Positions 6,566 to 13,806 of a DNA stretch of 15,146 nucleotides are shown here, one piece after another. The stretch's first letter is position 1. Every line of letters begins with the position of its first letter. The DNA lies in contig JAPUIV010000090.1 in NCBI GenBank assembly GCA_027296665.1, positions 1 through 15,146 on the forward strand. Direction: 5' to 3'. The translations under genes were made by a program, and so were the position numbers. The DNA is from Acidobacteriota bacterium (GTDB lineage: Bacteria > Acidobacteriota > Polarisedimenticolia > JAPUIV01). Under the pieces are notes generated by a model, which worked only from the letters and a program-made list of their open reading frames with translations, had not been told where the DNA came from and did no database searches.

Positions 6566-9064
6566 ATGGGAATTTTTCTCGAAATTCTGATTTTTGCTGC
6601 GGGTTTCGGGGTAATTTCCCTCGCTTCCAAGCAGATCGGCCTCCTCTTCAAAAAGGTCCAGCTTCCCCTGATCAGCGGATTCTTGTTCACCGGGATCCTC
6701 GCCGGACCTTTCGTTCTGGGATTGATTTCCGTTGAGGCGACGAAAAACCTCCTTTTTGTTGATCAATTTTCCCTGGCGGTGATTGCCTTTGCCGCGGGCA
6801 GTATGCTGTATTTGAAGGACCTGAGGGGCAGGCTCAGGAGTATTGCATGGGTGACGATCGGGCTCGTGCTGAGCACTTTCACCCTGGGAAGCCTTGCCGT
6901 TTTCTTCCTTTCGGACTTCATCCCCTTCCTGCGGGATATGCCGGGATCCGGCCGACTGGCCGTTTCCCTCCTCGCGGGCACCATCCTGGTCGCCCGCTCT
7001 CCCTCCTCCGCCATAGCGATCGTGAACGAACTGCGCGCCAAGGGACCATTCACCCAGACCGCTCTCGGTGTGACGATGATTATGGACGTTGCGGTGATTG
7101 CTCTCTTTTCCATGAACTCCTCCATTGCCGATACGCTTTTTACGAATCTCGGATTCGACTTCAACGTTATTTTTCTTGTTTTTTCCGAACTTGCAATGTC
7201 CTTGGCGGCGGGATACCTCCTGGGAAAATTTCTTCAACTGATTCTTTCCAGCAGCTTCAACAGTTTTTTAAAAACGAGTTTCATTTTGCTGGCCGGGTTT
7301 GGTGTCTTCACTTTATCTTCGGCAATTCGTACAACAACACATGAACTTTTTTCCTTCGAAGTTTTTCTTGAGCCCCTGCTCATCTGCATGGTCGCGAGCT
7401 TTCTGACCATCAATTTCAGCAAGCACCGAGGGGAGTTTTCTAAAATCCTCTCCAATGTCGGCCCCCCGGTCTATGTCGCTTTCTTCACGCTCACCGGCGC
7501 TTCGCTGGAACTGGATATTCTGGCGAATGCCTGGATGATCGCCCTGGTTCTATTCCTGGTTCGCCTGGGTACCATATTCCTTGGCTCCTTCAGCGGCGGC
7601 GCCATTGCCGGTGTGCCGATGAGCCAGAATCGCATCAGCTGGATGGCTTACGTCACCCAGGCGGGGCTCGGACTGGGTCTGGCGAAAGAGGTGGCGGTGG
7701 AATTCCCCGGCTGGGGACCTTCCTTTGCGACGGTGATGATTTCAATCATCATCCTGAACCAGATCGTCGGGCCTCCCTTGTTCAAATGGGCCATTCGAAT
7801 GGCGAAAGAGGCCCACTCCCGGGCGGATACCTCCAATTATCTCGGGGAAAACCGGGCCGTCATCTTCGGACTGGAAGGGCAGTCGTTGGCCCTGGCCCGG
7901 CTGCTGCGCTCGCATCGCTGGCAGGTGAAGATCGCCACCCAAAAATCCCGTCCTGAAGAATTGACCGACGCGGATGTGGATATCCAGCCGATCTCCAGCT
8001 TGTCGCTGGACACTTTCCGCCGGCTCAAGGTGGGCCAGGCGGAGGCGGTAATCGCCATGCTTTCCGATGAAGAAAATTACCGGATTTGCGAACTGGCATA
8101 TGAGCATTTTGGAACGGAGAATCTGATCGTTCGCCTGAATGATCGAGCCAACTTCAGCCGTTTTCATGAACTGGGCGCACTGATCGTGGACCCGACCACC
8201 GCGATTGTCAGCCTGCTCGATCATTTCGTGCGGTCACCGTCGGCCGCATCGCTTCTGCTGGGAATGGATGAGGACCAGGATGTCGTTGAGATGGAGATCC
8301 GCAATCCCAACCTGGACGGCATGGCATTGCGTGACCTCCGGCTGCCGGTCAATACCCTCGTACTCGGGGTCAAGCGCCGGGGACATCTTCTGGTCTCCCA
8401 TGGCTATACCCGCCTGGAGGTGGGCGACTGGGTCACCGTTGTCGGATCGCCGAAGAGCCTCGAGGAGGTGGCCCTTCGTTTCGATACGAACAGGGAGAAC
8501 GCTCTTCTTCACCTAATCGAGAAGGTCACGGCCAAGAAATTCAGCAACCACTCGCTGGAAACGGAAGTGCATGAAATCATCACCGAAAAAGACCCGGCCC
8601 CGAGGGATCGTTTCGACAGGTACGTTGAGGAGAGTCTGATTCTGGATCTCGATCAAGCGATGGGGGTCGAGGAATTCTTTCAATTGGTTGCGGACTCGAT
8701 GTCTTCCCGGCTGAAAATGAAACCGACGGTGCTCTTCCAGTTATTGAAGGAGAGAGAAAAGGAAAGCAGCACCGCCATCAGCCCGAGCCTGGCCATCCCT
8801 CATATCATTATTGAGGGAAAACTTTCTTTCAGCCTGCTCATTGCCCGTTGCAAGGAGGGAATCGCCTTTTCCGACTCCGCGCCGATGGTTCATGCCGTTT
8901 TCGTCCTTGCAGGAACCAGGGATCAGCGAAACTTCCACCTTCGCGCCCTGTCGGCCATCGCCCAGATCGTGCAGGATTCTCATTTCGAAAAAATGTGGTT
9001 GCGAGCCAGAAACGTGACGGCCCTTCGCCATGTGATCCTGGAGGGAAAACGGCAGCGACAATGA
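6566..9064 (+). CDS. CPA2-type cation/proton antiporter with TrkA-N, TrkA-C and PTS EIIA-like domains
   Basis: An 832-aa membrane protein. Residues 1-415 are a polytopic Na+(K+)/H+ exchanger domain with about 12 hydrophobic segments, including MIMDVAVIAL (171-180) with a membrane-embedded Asp and the glycine-rich TQAGLGLGLAKE (364-375). Residues 430-550 form a TrkA-N-like nucleotide domain (AVIFGLEGQSLALARLL), and 573-640 a TrkA-C/RCK_C domain (LPVNTLVLGVKRRG, LEVGDWVTVVG). Residues 690-825 resemble a fructose/nitrogen-type PTS EIIA domain. It has SLAIPH with His746 at the phosphorylation position and HLRALSAIA with a second conserved His791. This suggests monovalent-cation or pH homeostasis gated by nucleotide and possibly by phosphorylation. 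No ribosome site precedes the ATG and a stop (TAG 6533) closes the frame upstream; AATAAT at 6545-6550 could be a -10 giving a very short leader. Convergent with the GT87 gene, 20 bp apart. Confidence 0.88.
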   Translation: MGIFLEILIFAAGFGVISLASKQIGLLFKKVQLPLISGFLFTGILAGPFVLGLISVEATKNLLFVDQFSLAVIAFAAGSMLYLKDLRGRLRSIAWVTIGLVLSTFTLGSLAVFFLSDFIPFLRDMPGSGRLAVSLLAGTILVARSPSSAIAIVNELRAKGPFTQTALGVTMIMDVAVIALFSMNSSIADTLFTNLGFDFNVIFLVFSELAMSLAAGYLLGKFLQLILSSSFNSFLKTSFILLAGFGVFTLSSAIRTTTHELFSFEVFLEPLLICMVASFLTINFSKHRGEFSKILSNVGPPVYVAFFTLTGASLELDILANAWMIALVLFLVRLGTIFLGSFSGGAIAGVPMSQNRISWMAYVTQAGLGLGLAKEVAVEFPGWGPSFATVMISIIILNQIVGPPLFKWAIRMAKEAHSRADTSNYLGENRAVIFGLEGQSLALARLLRSHRWQVKIATQKSRPEELTDADVDIQPISSLSLDTFRRLKVGQAEAVIAMLSDEENYRICELAYEHFGTENLIVRLNDRANFSRFHELGALIVDPTTAIVSLLDHFVRSPSAASLLLGMDEDQDVVEMEIRNPNLDGMALRDLRLPVNTLVLGVKRRGHLLVSHGYTRLEVGDWVTVVGSPKSLEEVALRFDTNRENALLHLIEKVTAKKFSNHSLETEVHEIITEKDPAPRDRFDRYVEESLILDLDQAMGVEEFFQLVADSMSSRLKMKPTVLFQLLKEREKESSTAISPSLAIPHIIIEGKLSFSLLIARCKEGIAFSDSAPMVHAVFVLAGTRDQRNFHLRALSAIAQIVQDSHFEKMWLRARNVTALRHVILEGKRQRQ

Positions 9065-9084
9065 CGGCCCGGGAACCGGAAGCG

Positions 9085-10347
9085 CTATACCGGCGCCTCT
9101 CTCCCCGGTTCGAGCCGGACCGCTCGCAGAAAAAGAGCCAGAAACAGGAGCATCGTTCCGATGAGGATATCGGAATGGCCCTCCATCCAGTGGGAAAAAT
9201 CCCTGCCGAACAGGAAGCGAAACGGGAACAGGTAGAGAATCAGGCCGGGAACGGCCAATCCCCAGGAGACCCGGCTCAACAACCGGGTGGAACCGGGAAC
9301 CGCGAACAGGGCCGCGACAACCGGAAGGAGGGTGATGAAGCTCGGCTTCAGGGACACCGGGCCGAGGATGGGGATGAGCCCCATCACCAGGCCGGCTTGC
9401 AGGAGATGTTTTTCCGGAAAGGGGCGCTTCCCCGCCTTCTCCACCTTCCATAAACCGACACAGGCCAGGGCGATCCAGAATCCCGCCGCGAGAAAAGTGA
9501 GTACCCACCGGGAGGTATCCCCGAGGGGGAGAATCAGCACGCTCGGAGTGCTTTTCCGCAAGGAAACCGCGGAGTCCGCCGAGGTCCAACGATATAACGC
9601 GGAGGAAATCGACTGGGAATGATGGGTTCGGTACCCGTACCAGGCCGGAGCCTCCTTCCACCCGGCCAGCTGCGGAGTCAAATCGGTCCAGAAATCGGCG
9701 GTTTCCCGGAGGCCGTTGCCGGGACCGAGAATGACCACCGGGATCAGGAGGGAAAGAATCACCGTGACCAGGAGCACCGCACCCACCTTCTTCCACTTCC
9801 TTCCGACTAACCAGCCCAGCATGGCCCCGGCGGGGTACAGCTTGATCGCGATCGCCACGCCCAGGGGAACCCCCGACCTGAGTAGCCAGTTCCCCTTCCT
9901 CGGGCAGATGGCCAGAAGCATGAGCCAGAACAGGATCATGTCGATCTGGCCGGAACGAAGGGAGGATCGAAGGAAGGGAAAAACCAGGAAGAAGGATGCG
10001 ATAATAATCGGCTCCGGATCCGGATGGAATAACAGCAGGCGCCGAACCAGGAAGAGACAACCGATCAATGCCGCCAGGTTGGCACAGGTCCAGATCCAAT
10101 CGGCCACTCTTTCCGGAAGAAGGGTGAGCGGAACCAGGATGGAAGACAACACCGGCGGGTACACGTATGGAAGGGTGGGGAATCGAGGCGTGTCCCGGTC
10201 GTAGGCCGAGAGGCCGTCCCTCACCGCGGCGGCGGCCCGGTAGTAGACGGTGAAATCGTGGACCTCCCCGGATTTTCGGAATCCCTCGACCCCCAGGTAG
10301 AGCAAGCCCAGAAGGAGAAGAACATGGATGGCCCGAACCCGTTTCAT
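9085..10347 (-). CDS. GT87-family (DUF2029) polytopic glycosyltransferase
   Basis: A 420-aa integral membrane protein with about ten hydrophobic segments, normal length for GT87. The signature is DFTVYYRAAAAVRDGLSAYD (31-50) just after the first membrane helix; its Asp corresponds to the conserved acidic residue in the first extracytoplasmic loop of GT-C enzymes. Other family features are YVYPPV (61-66), SGQIDMIL (132-139, usually GQ(V/I)N) and the IAIKLYP helix (166-172). GT87 members characterised in actinobacteria use polyprenyl-phosphate mannose to build cell-envelope glycans; donor and acceptor here are inferred only. The start is the first ATG of the frame and leads directly into the membrane helix. 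No ribosome site is visible, but TAGAAT (10362-10357) lies 9 nt before the ATG, so the mRNA may be nearly leaderless. Confidence 0.85.
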   Translation of the reverse strand: MKRVRAIHVLLLLGLLYLGVEGFRKSGEVHDFTVYYRAAAAVRDGLSAYDRDTPRFPTLPYVYPPVLSSILVPLTLLPERVADWIWTCANLAALIGCLFLVRRLLLFHPDPEPIIIASFFLVFPFLRSSLRSGQIDMILFWLMLLAICPRKGNWLLRSGVPLGVAIAIKLYPAGAMLGWLVGRKWKKVGAVLLVTVILSLLIPVVILGPGNGLRETADFWTDLTPQLAGWKEAPAWYGYRTHHSQSISSALYRWTSADSAVSLRKSTPSVLILPLGDTSRWVLTFLAAGFWIALACVGLWKVEKAGKRPFPEKHLLQAGLVMGLIPILGPVSLKPSFITLLPVVAALFAVPGSTRLLSRVSWGLAVPGLILYLFPFRFLFGRDFSHWMEGHSDILIGTMLLFLALFLRAVRLEPGREAPV

Positions 10348-10420
10348 GGTTCGCGAATTCTAACCCATTTTTTCCATTTTTCGATGGAGAGGCAAAAAAC
10401 GGCGCTCCAACCGTCCCTAT

Positions 10421-10449
10421 TTGACAAACGGCCCGGCATGACCGAGAAT
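10421..10449 (+). promoter_or_regulatory. Sigma70-like promoter of the putative structured RNA
   Basis: Perfect TTGACA (10421-10426), a 17-nt spacer and GAGAAT (10444-10449, four of six matches). Predicted transcription start is near 10456. It is the only strong plus-strand promoter between the GT87 start and the terminator at 10698. Confidence 0.5.
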
Positions 10450-10570
10450 TTTGTTGACGGGCCCGCGCCCTTCGCAACGGCGCGGCGGTCTCAAAGGATC
10501 TGGGCGGTCCAGGGGCCGGGAGGGTTGGGACCCTCCGAAGATCTTCACGCCCGAACAAGGAGGTGATTTA

Positions 10571-10615
10571 GTGGACGGCTATCATTTATGTCTGGCAGAG
10601 GTGGCGTCCTCGTAG
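10571..10615 (+). CDS. Possible 14-codon leader peptide inside the structured RNA
   Basis: A GTG start 3 nt after AAGGAGGTGATT (7 nt after its GGAGG) opens a short frame, MDGYHLCLAEVASS, ending at TAG 10613-10615. The ribosome site is complementary to the 16S rRNA tail over 11 bases, the strongest in the window. The stop falls in the loop of the hairpin at 10608-10618, so translation would disrupt the GTGGCGT/ACGCCAC helix. There is no run of one amino-acid codon as in classical attenuators. The site may instead be a non-translated element of the RNA. Confidence 0.3.
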   Translation: MDGYHLCLAEVASS

Positions 10616-10697
10616 AGGGCCTCCCTGGTGTCCGTGGCGGACAACAGGCGGCACCCGAAACCGGGGTCACCCAACGCCACTGAAACCGATGATTCCG

Positions 10698-10734
10698 GGC
10701 TCCGGTTCCCATGGAACCGGAGCCTTTCTTTTTT
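10698..10734 (+). terminator. Strong intrinsic terminator
   Basis: GGCTCCGGTTCC (10698-10709), loop CAT, GGAACCGGAGCC (10713-10724), then TTTCTTTTTT (10725-10734). The 12-bp stem is perfect and the tail is on the plus strand only. It closes the putative RNA 117 bp before aceB, with a separate promoter between them. Confidence 0.93.
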
Positions 10735-10760
10735 AAAGCCTTTCCGGCACGCCAGCGATC

Positions 10761-10789
10761 TTGACCCGATTTCCTCAAGACTTTAGACT
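10761..10789 (+). promoter_or_regulatory. Sigma70-like promoter of aceBA
   Basis: TTGACC (10761-10766), a 17-nt spacer and TAGACT (10784-10789), downstream of the terminator. Predicted start is near 10796, leaving a leader of about 56 nt before aceB. It makes aceBA transcription independent of the upstream RNA unless the terminator is read through. Confidence 0.6.
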
Positions 10790-10851
10790 TAGGGCCGTTC
10801 CTCCTGTTGGCAACGCATTCCTCCGACAGGTAAACTCCGGAAAGGGATTTC

Positions 10852-12426
10852 ATGATTCGAGTCACCGGAAGACTCACTCCAGGGTCGGACAGGATCCTCA
10901 CCCCGGAAGCGCTGGCCTTTGTCGAAAGACTGCAGCGCGATTTCGGCCCGAGGCGCAAGGAACTGCTGGCCAGAAGGGCGGAACGGCAGAAAGATCTGGA
11001 TGGCGGCCGCCTGCCTGAATTCCTGCCCGAGACCCGCCACGTCCGCCAGGACGATTGGCAGATCGAGTCGATACCGGATGATCTGCAGGACCGCCGCGTC
11101 GAGATCACCGGCCCCCCCACTCGAAAGATGGTCATCAACGCGCTCAACTCCGGCGCCAACGTGTACATGGCCGATTTTGAGGACTCGCATTCGCCAACCT
11201 GGGAAGGCACCATCGAGGGCCAGATCAATCTCCGCGACGCGGTGAAGGGCGATATCACCTTCACCAGCCCGGAGGGAAAAAAGTACGAGCTGAACGACAA
11301 GACCGCCGCGCTATTCGTGCGGCCCAGGGGATGGCATTTGACCGAAAAACATGTTCTTCTTGACGGTGAGGAGATCTCGGGCGGAATCCTCGATTTCGGC
11401 CTGTTTTTCTTTCACAATGCCCGAACCCTTGTGAAGAAAGGAACCGGCCCCTATTTCTACCTGCCAAAACTGGAGAGCCACCTCGAGGCACGGTTGTGGA
11501 ACGACATCTTCGTCCGCGCCCAGAAGGATCTGGGACTCCCGCCGGGGACCATCAAGGCGACGGTCCTGATCGAAACCATCCTGGCCGCATTCGAAATGGA
11601 TGAGATCCTGTACGAATTGCGGCAGCACTCGGCCGGACTGAACTGCGGGCGCTGGGACTACATCTTCAGCATCATCAAGCGCCTTCGCGGCCATCCCGCT
11701 TTTCTTCTTCCCGACCGGGCCCAGATCACCATGTCGGTGCACTGCATGCGCAGCTATTCCCGCCTGTTGATCAAAACCTGTCACCGGCGCAAGGCGCACG
11801 CCATGGGCGGCATGGCGGCCCAGATCCCGATCAAGGGCGATCCGCCGGCGAACGAGGAGGCGATCGCCAAGGTCCGGGCTGACAAGAAGCGCGAGGCAAA
11901 CGACGGACATGACGGCACATGGGTGGCCCACCCGGGCCTGGTGGCGGTGGCAAGGGAGGAGTTCGACCGGGTCATGCCGCAGTCGAACCAGATCGCCAAA
12001 CGGCTCGAGGAGTTGTCGATCTCCGCAAGCGATCTTTTGAGGGTGCCGGTCGGAACGATCACCGAAGAGGGTTTCCGCACCAACGTCCGCGTCGGCGTCC
12101 GCTACATGGAGGCATGGCTACGGGGCAACGGCTGCGTGCCGCTGTACGGCCTGATGGAAGATGCCGCCACCGCCGAGATCTCGCGCACCCAGATCTGGCA
12201 ATGGATCCATCATCCACGCGGAGTTCTGAGCGATGGACGGCAGGTGACCCTGGAACTGTTCCGCGATGTTCTCGGCGAAGAGATGACCCGGCTCGAGGCC
12301 GACCTCGGCTCGGAGAAATTTCGATCGGGAAGGTACGGTATGGCAAGGCAGTTGTTCGAGGAGATCACCTCGAACCAGGAACTCGAAGAGTTCCTGACCC
12401 TGCATGCCTATCCCTATATCGATTGA
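10852..12426 (+). CDS. aceB: Malate synthase A
   Basis: A 524-aa enzyme condensing glyoxylate with acetyl-CoA to malate, second step of the glyoxylate shunt; cytoplasmic. Length fits the A isoform (G is about 720 aa). Signatures: MADFEDSHSPTWEG (106-119), LFVRPRGWHLTEKH (154-167) with the catalytic arginine, LIETILAAFEMDEILYELR (239-257) with the Mg-binding Glu241, GLNCGRWDYIFS (262-273) with the Mg-binding Asp269, GGMAAQIPIK (319-328), and LMEDAATAEISRTQIWQW (434-451) with the catalytic-base Asp437. The ribosome site is weak (GGAAAGGGA, 10840-10848), but the start gives the usual short N-terminus. First gene of aceB-aceA, 18 bp before aceA. No aceK or iclR is in the window. Confidence 0.97.
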   Translation: MIRVTGRLTPGSDRILTPEALAFVERLQRDFGPRRKELLARRAERQKDLDGGRLPEFLPETRHVRQDDWQIESIPDDLQDRRVEITGPPTRKMVINALNSGANVYMADFEDSHSPTWEGTIEGQINLRDAVKGDITFTSPEGKKYELNDKTAALFVRPRGWHLTEKHVLLDGEEISGGILDFGLFFFHNARTLVKKGTGPYFYLPKLESHLEARLWNDIFVRAQKDLGLPPGTIKATVLIETILAAFEMDEILYELRQHSAGLNCGRWDYIFSIIKRLRGHPAFLLPDRAQITMSVHCMRSYSRLLIKTCHRRKAHAMGGMAAQIPIKGDPPANEEAIAKVRADKKREANDGHDGTWVAHPGLVAVAREEFDRVMPQSNQIAKRLEELSISASDLLRVPVGTITEEGFRTNVRVGVRYMEAWLRGNGCVPLYGLMEDAATAEISRTQIWQWIHHPRGVLSDGRQVTLELFRDVLGEEMTRLEADLGSEKFRSGRYGMARQLFEEITSNQELEEFLTLHAYPYID

Positions 12427-12444
12427 GGAAAAGGAGAGTTTGGC

Positions 12445-13788
12445 ATGTTGACGGTTGAGCAACGGGCCCTGGAACTGGAAAAATTGATCTCCCGCCACAA
12501 ACCGAACCCGGAAACCATCAAGTTCCTCGAAGAACAATGGGCGACCGACGAGCGCTGGACCGGGATCGAACGTCCCTACAGCGTCCTGGAAATGCTGAAG
12601 TTCCGGGGAACCCTGAAGATCGAGTACACCTTCGCCAAGGCGGGCGCCTTGCGCCTGTGGCACTTGCTGAATTCGGAGGACTTCCTTCCGGCCCTGGGCG
12701 CCCTGACCGGTAACATGGCGGTGCAACAGATCGAAGCCGGCCTCAAGGCAATCTACGTGAGCGGCTGGCAGGTCGCCGCCGATGCCAATCTCGCCGACAG
12801 GATGTATCCTGACCAGAGCCTCTACCCTTGCAACAGCGTTCCCACCGTGGTTCGCAAGATCAACAATGCCCTGCGCAGGGCCGACGAGATCCAGGTTCTG
12901 GACGGGCGCGTAAACGGGCCCTACTGGTTCGCGCCGATCATCGCCGATGCCGAGGCGGGGTTCGGCGGCCCGCTCAACGCCTTCGAGTTGATGATGTCGA
13001 TGATCGAGGCGGGCGCGGCCGGCGTCCATTTCGAGGACCAGCTGGCCTCGGCCAAGAAATGCGGCCACATGGGAGGCAAGGTCCTGGTGCCGACCCAGGA
13101 GTTTTGTCAAAAACTCGTCGCCGCGCGGATGGCGGCCGACATATGCGGGGCGCCGGTGATCCTCATCGCCCGGACGGACGCCAGCGGCGCGAAGCTGCTG
13201 ACCAGTGACATCGACGAGCGGGACAGAAAATTCTTGACGGGAAACCGGACCTCGGAAGGTTATTACCGGATCAAGGGCGGCATCGAGATGGCGATCGAGC
13301 GCGGCATCGCCTACGCCCCCTATGCCGATATGATCTGGTGCGAGACCTCAAAGCCAGACCTGAAGGAGGCAAAAATCTTCGCCGAGGGGATCCGGAAAAG
13401 GTTCCCCGATAAACTTCTGAGTTACAACTGCTCCCCTTCATTCAACTGGAAGGGCAATCTGGACAACTCCACCATCGCCAAATTCCAGCGGGAGCTTGGC
13501 GCCATGGGGTACAAGTTCCAGTTCGTCACCCTCGCGGGGTTCCACATGCTCAACCTCGGAATGTTCAACCTGGCCCGCCGCTATCACGAGGACGGGATGT
13601 CGGCCTACGCCGATTTCCAGGCCGAGGAATTCGAAAACGAGAAAGAACATGGATACATGGCCACCACCCACCAGAAGTTCGTCGGCACGGGATATTTCGA
13701 CCGGGTGATGGAGGTGATCTCCGGCGGAAAATCATCCCTGGGGGCGCTTGCGGGCTCCACCGAGGCGGCACAGTTCAAGAAAAAGTAG
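12445..13788 (+). CDS. aceA: Isocitrate lyase
   Basis: A 447-aa enzyme cleaving isocitrate to succinate and glyoxylate, first step of the glyoxylate shunt; normally a homotetramer in the cytoplasm. The signature KKCGHMGGK begins at 204, with catalytic Cys206. The substrate/Mg region includes SGWQVAADAN (106-115), PIIADAEAGFGG (164-175) and HFEDQL (195-200). Further conserved blocks are ARTDA, CETSKPDL, YNCSPSFNW and YKFQFVTLAG, and the C-terminus TGYFDRVMEVISGG matches the enterobacterial-type enzyme. All active-site blocks are intact. AAGGAG lies 8 nt before the ATG. The TAG stop is followed in the same frame by the next open frame, after 18 bp, suggesting an operon of at least three genes. 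Confidence 0.97.
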   Translation: MLTVEQRALELEKLISRHKPNPETIKFLEEQWATDERWTGIERPYSVLEMLKFRGTLKIEYTFAKAGALRLWHLLNSEDFLPALGALTGNMAVQQIEAGLKAIYVSGWQVAADANLADRMYPDQSLYPCNSVPTVVRKINNALRRADEIQVLDGRVNGPYWFAPIIADAEAGFGGPLNAFELMMSMIEAGAAGVHFEDQLASAKKCGHMGGKVLVPTQEFCQKLVAARMAADICGAPVILIARTDASGAKLLTSDIDERDRKFLTGNRTSEGYYRIKGGIEMAIERGIAYAPYADMIWCETSKPDLKEAKIFAEGIRKRFPDKLLSYNCSPSFNWKGNLDNSTIAKFQRELGAMGYKFQFVTLAGFHMLNLGMFNLARRYHEDGMSAYADFQAEEFENEKEHGYMATTHQKFVGTGYFDRVMEVISGGKSSLGALAGSTEAAQFKKK

Positions 13789-13806
13789 AGAGACAGGGAG
13801 TTTTCC

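Larger units (their letters stand above)
10456..10734 (+). ncRNA. Putative structured RNA (~280 nt) upstream of aceBA, family not recognised
   Basis: No long reading frame is credible here, yet complementary segments are dense and a strong terminator follows. Helices seen: 10463-10469 with 10479-10485 (7 bp); 10519-10525 with 10530-10536 (7 bp, TGGG loop), enclosed by 10502-10506 with 10548-10552. A long-range stem pairs 10576-10578 and 10581-10585 with 10689-10693 and 10695-10697. It encloses GTGGCGT/ACGCCAC (10601-10607 with 10674-10680), which closes a junction of hairpins at 10608-10618, 10624-10648 and 10654-10665. AAGGAGGTGAT (10557-10567) lies between the two halves. I could not match it to RNase P, SRP, tmRNA, or the TPP, SAM, cobalamin or glycine riboswitches. 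6S RNA cannot be excluded. Ends are inferred from promoter and terminator. Confidence 0.5.

Noticed and set aside
8741..10558. 605-aa minus-strand open frame in a different frame from the GT87 gene
   Set aside because: Low-complexity Pro/Gly/Arg/Ser/His composition, no membrane segments or motifs, and it covers both the antiporter's EIIA domain and the well-supported GT87 gene. An artefact of GC-rich third positions.
10557..10568. Fragment of a 16S rRNA gene suggested by AAGGAGGTGAT
   Set aside because: Only the short tail complement is present; on the minus strand the bases before it do not match the 16S 3' region, so it is a ribosome-binding-type sequence.
13786..13806. Read-through of the aceA TAG into the downstream in-frame coding region
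   Set aside because: The frames are aligned, but isocitrate lyase is complete at its normal C-terminus and the downstream frame begins with a signal peptide and its own ribosome site, so a separate gene is far more likely.
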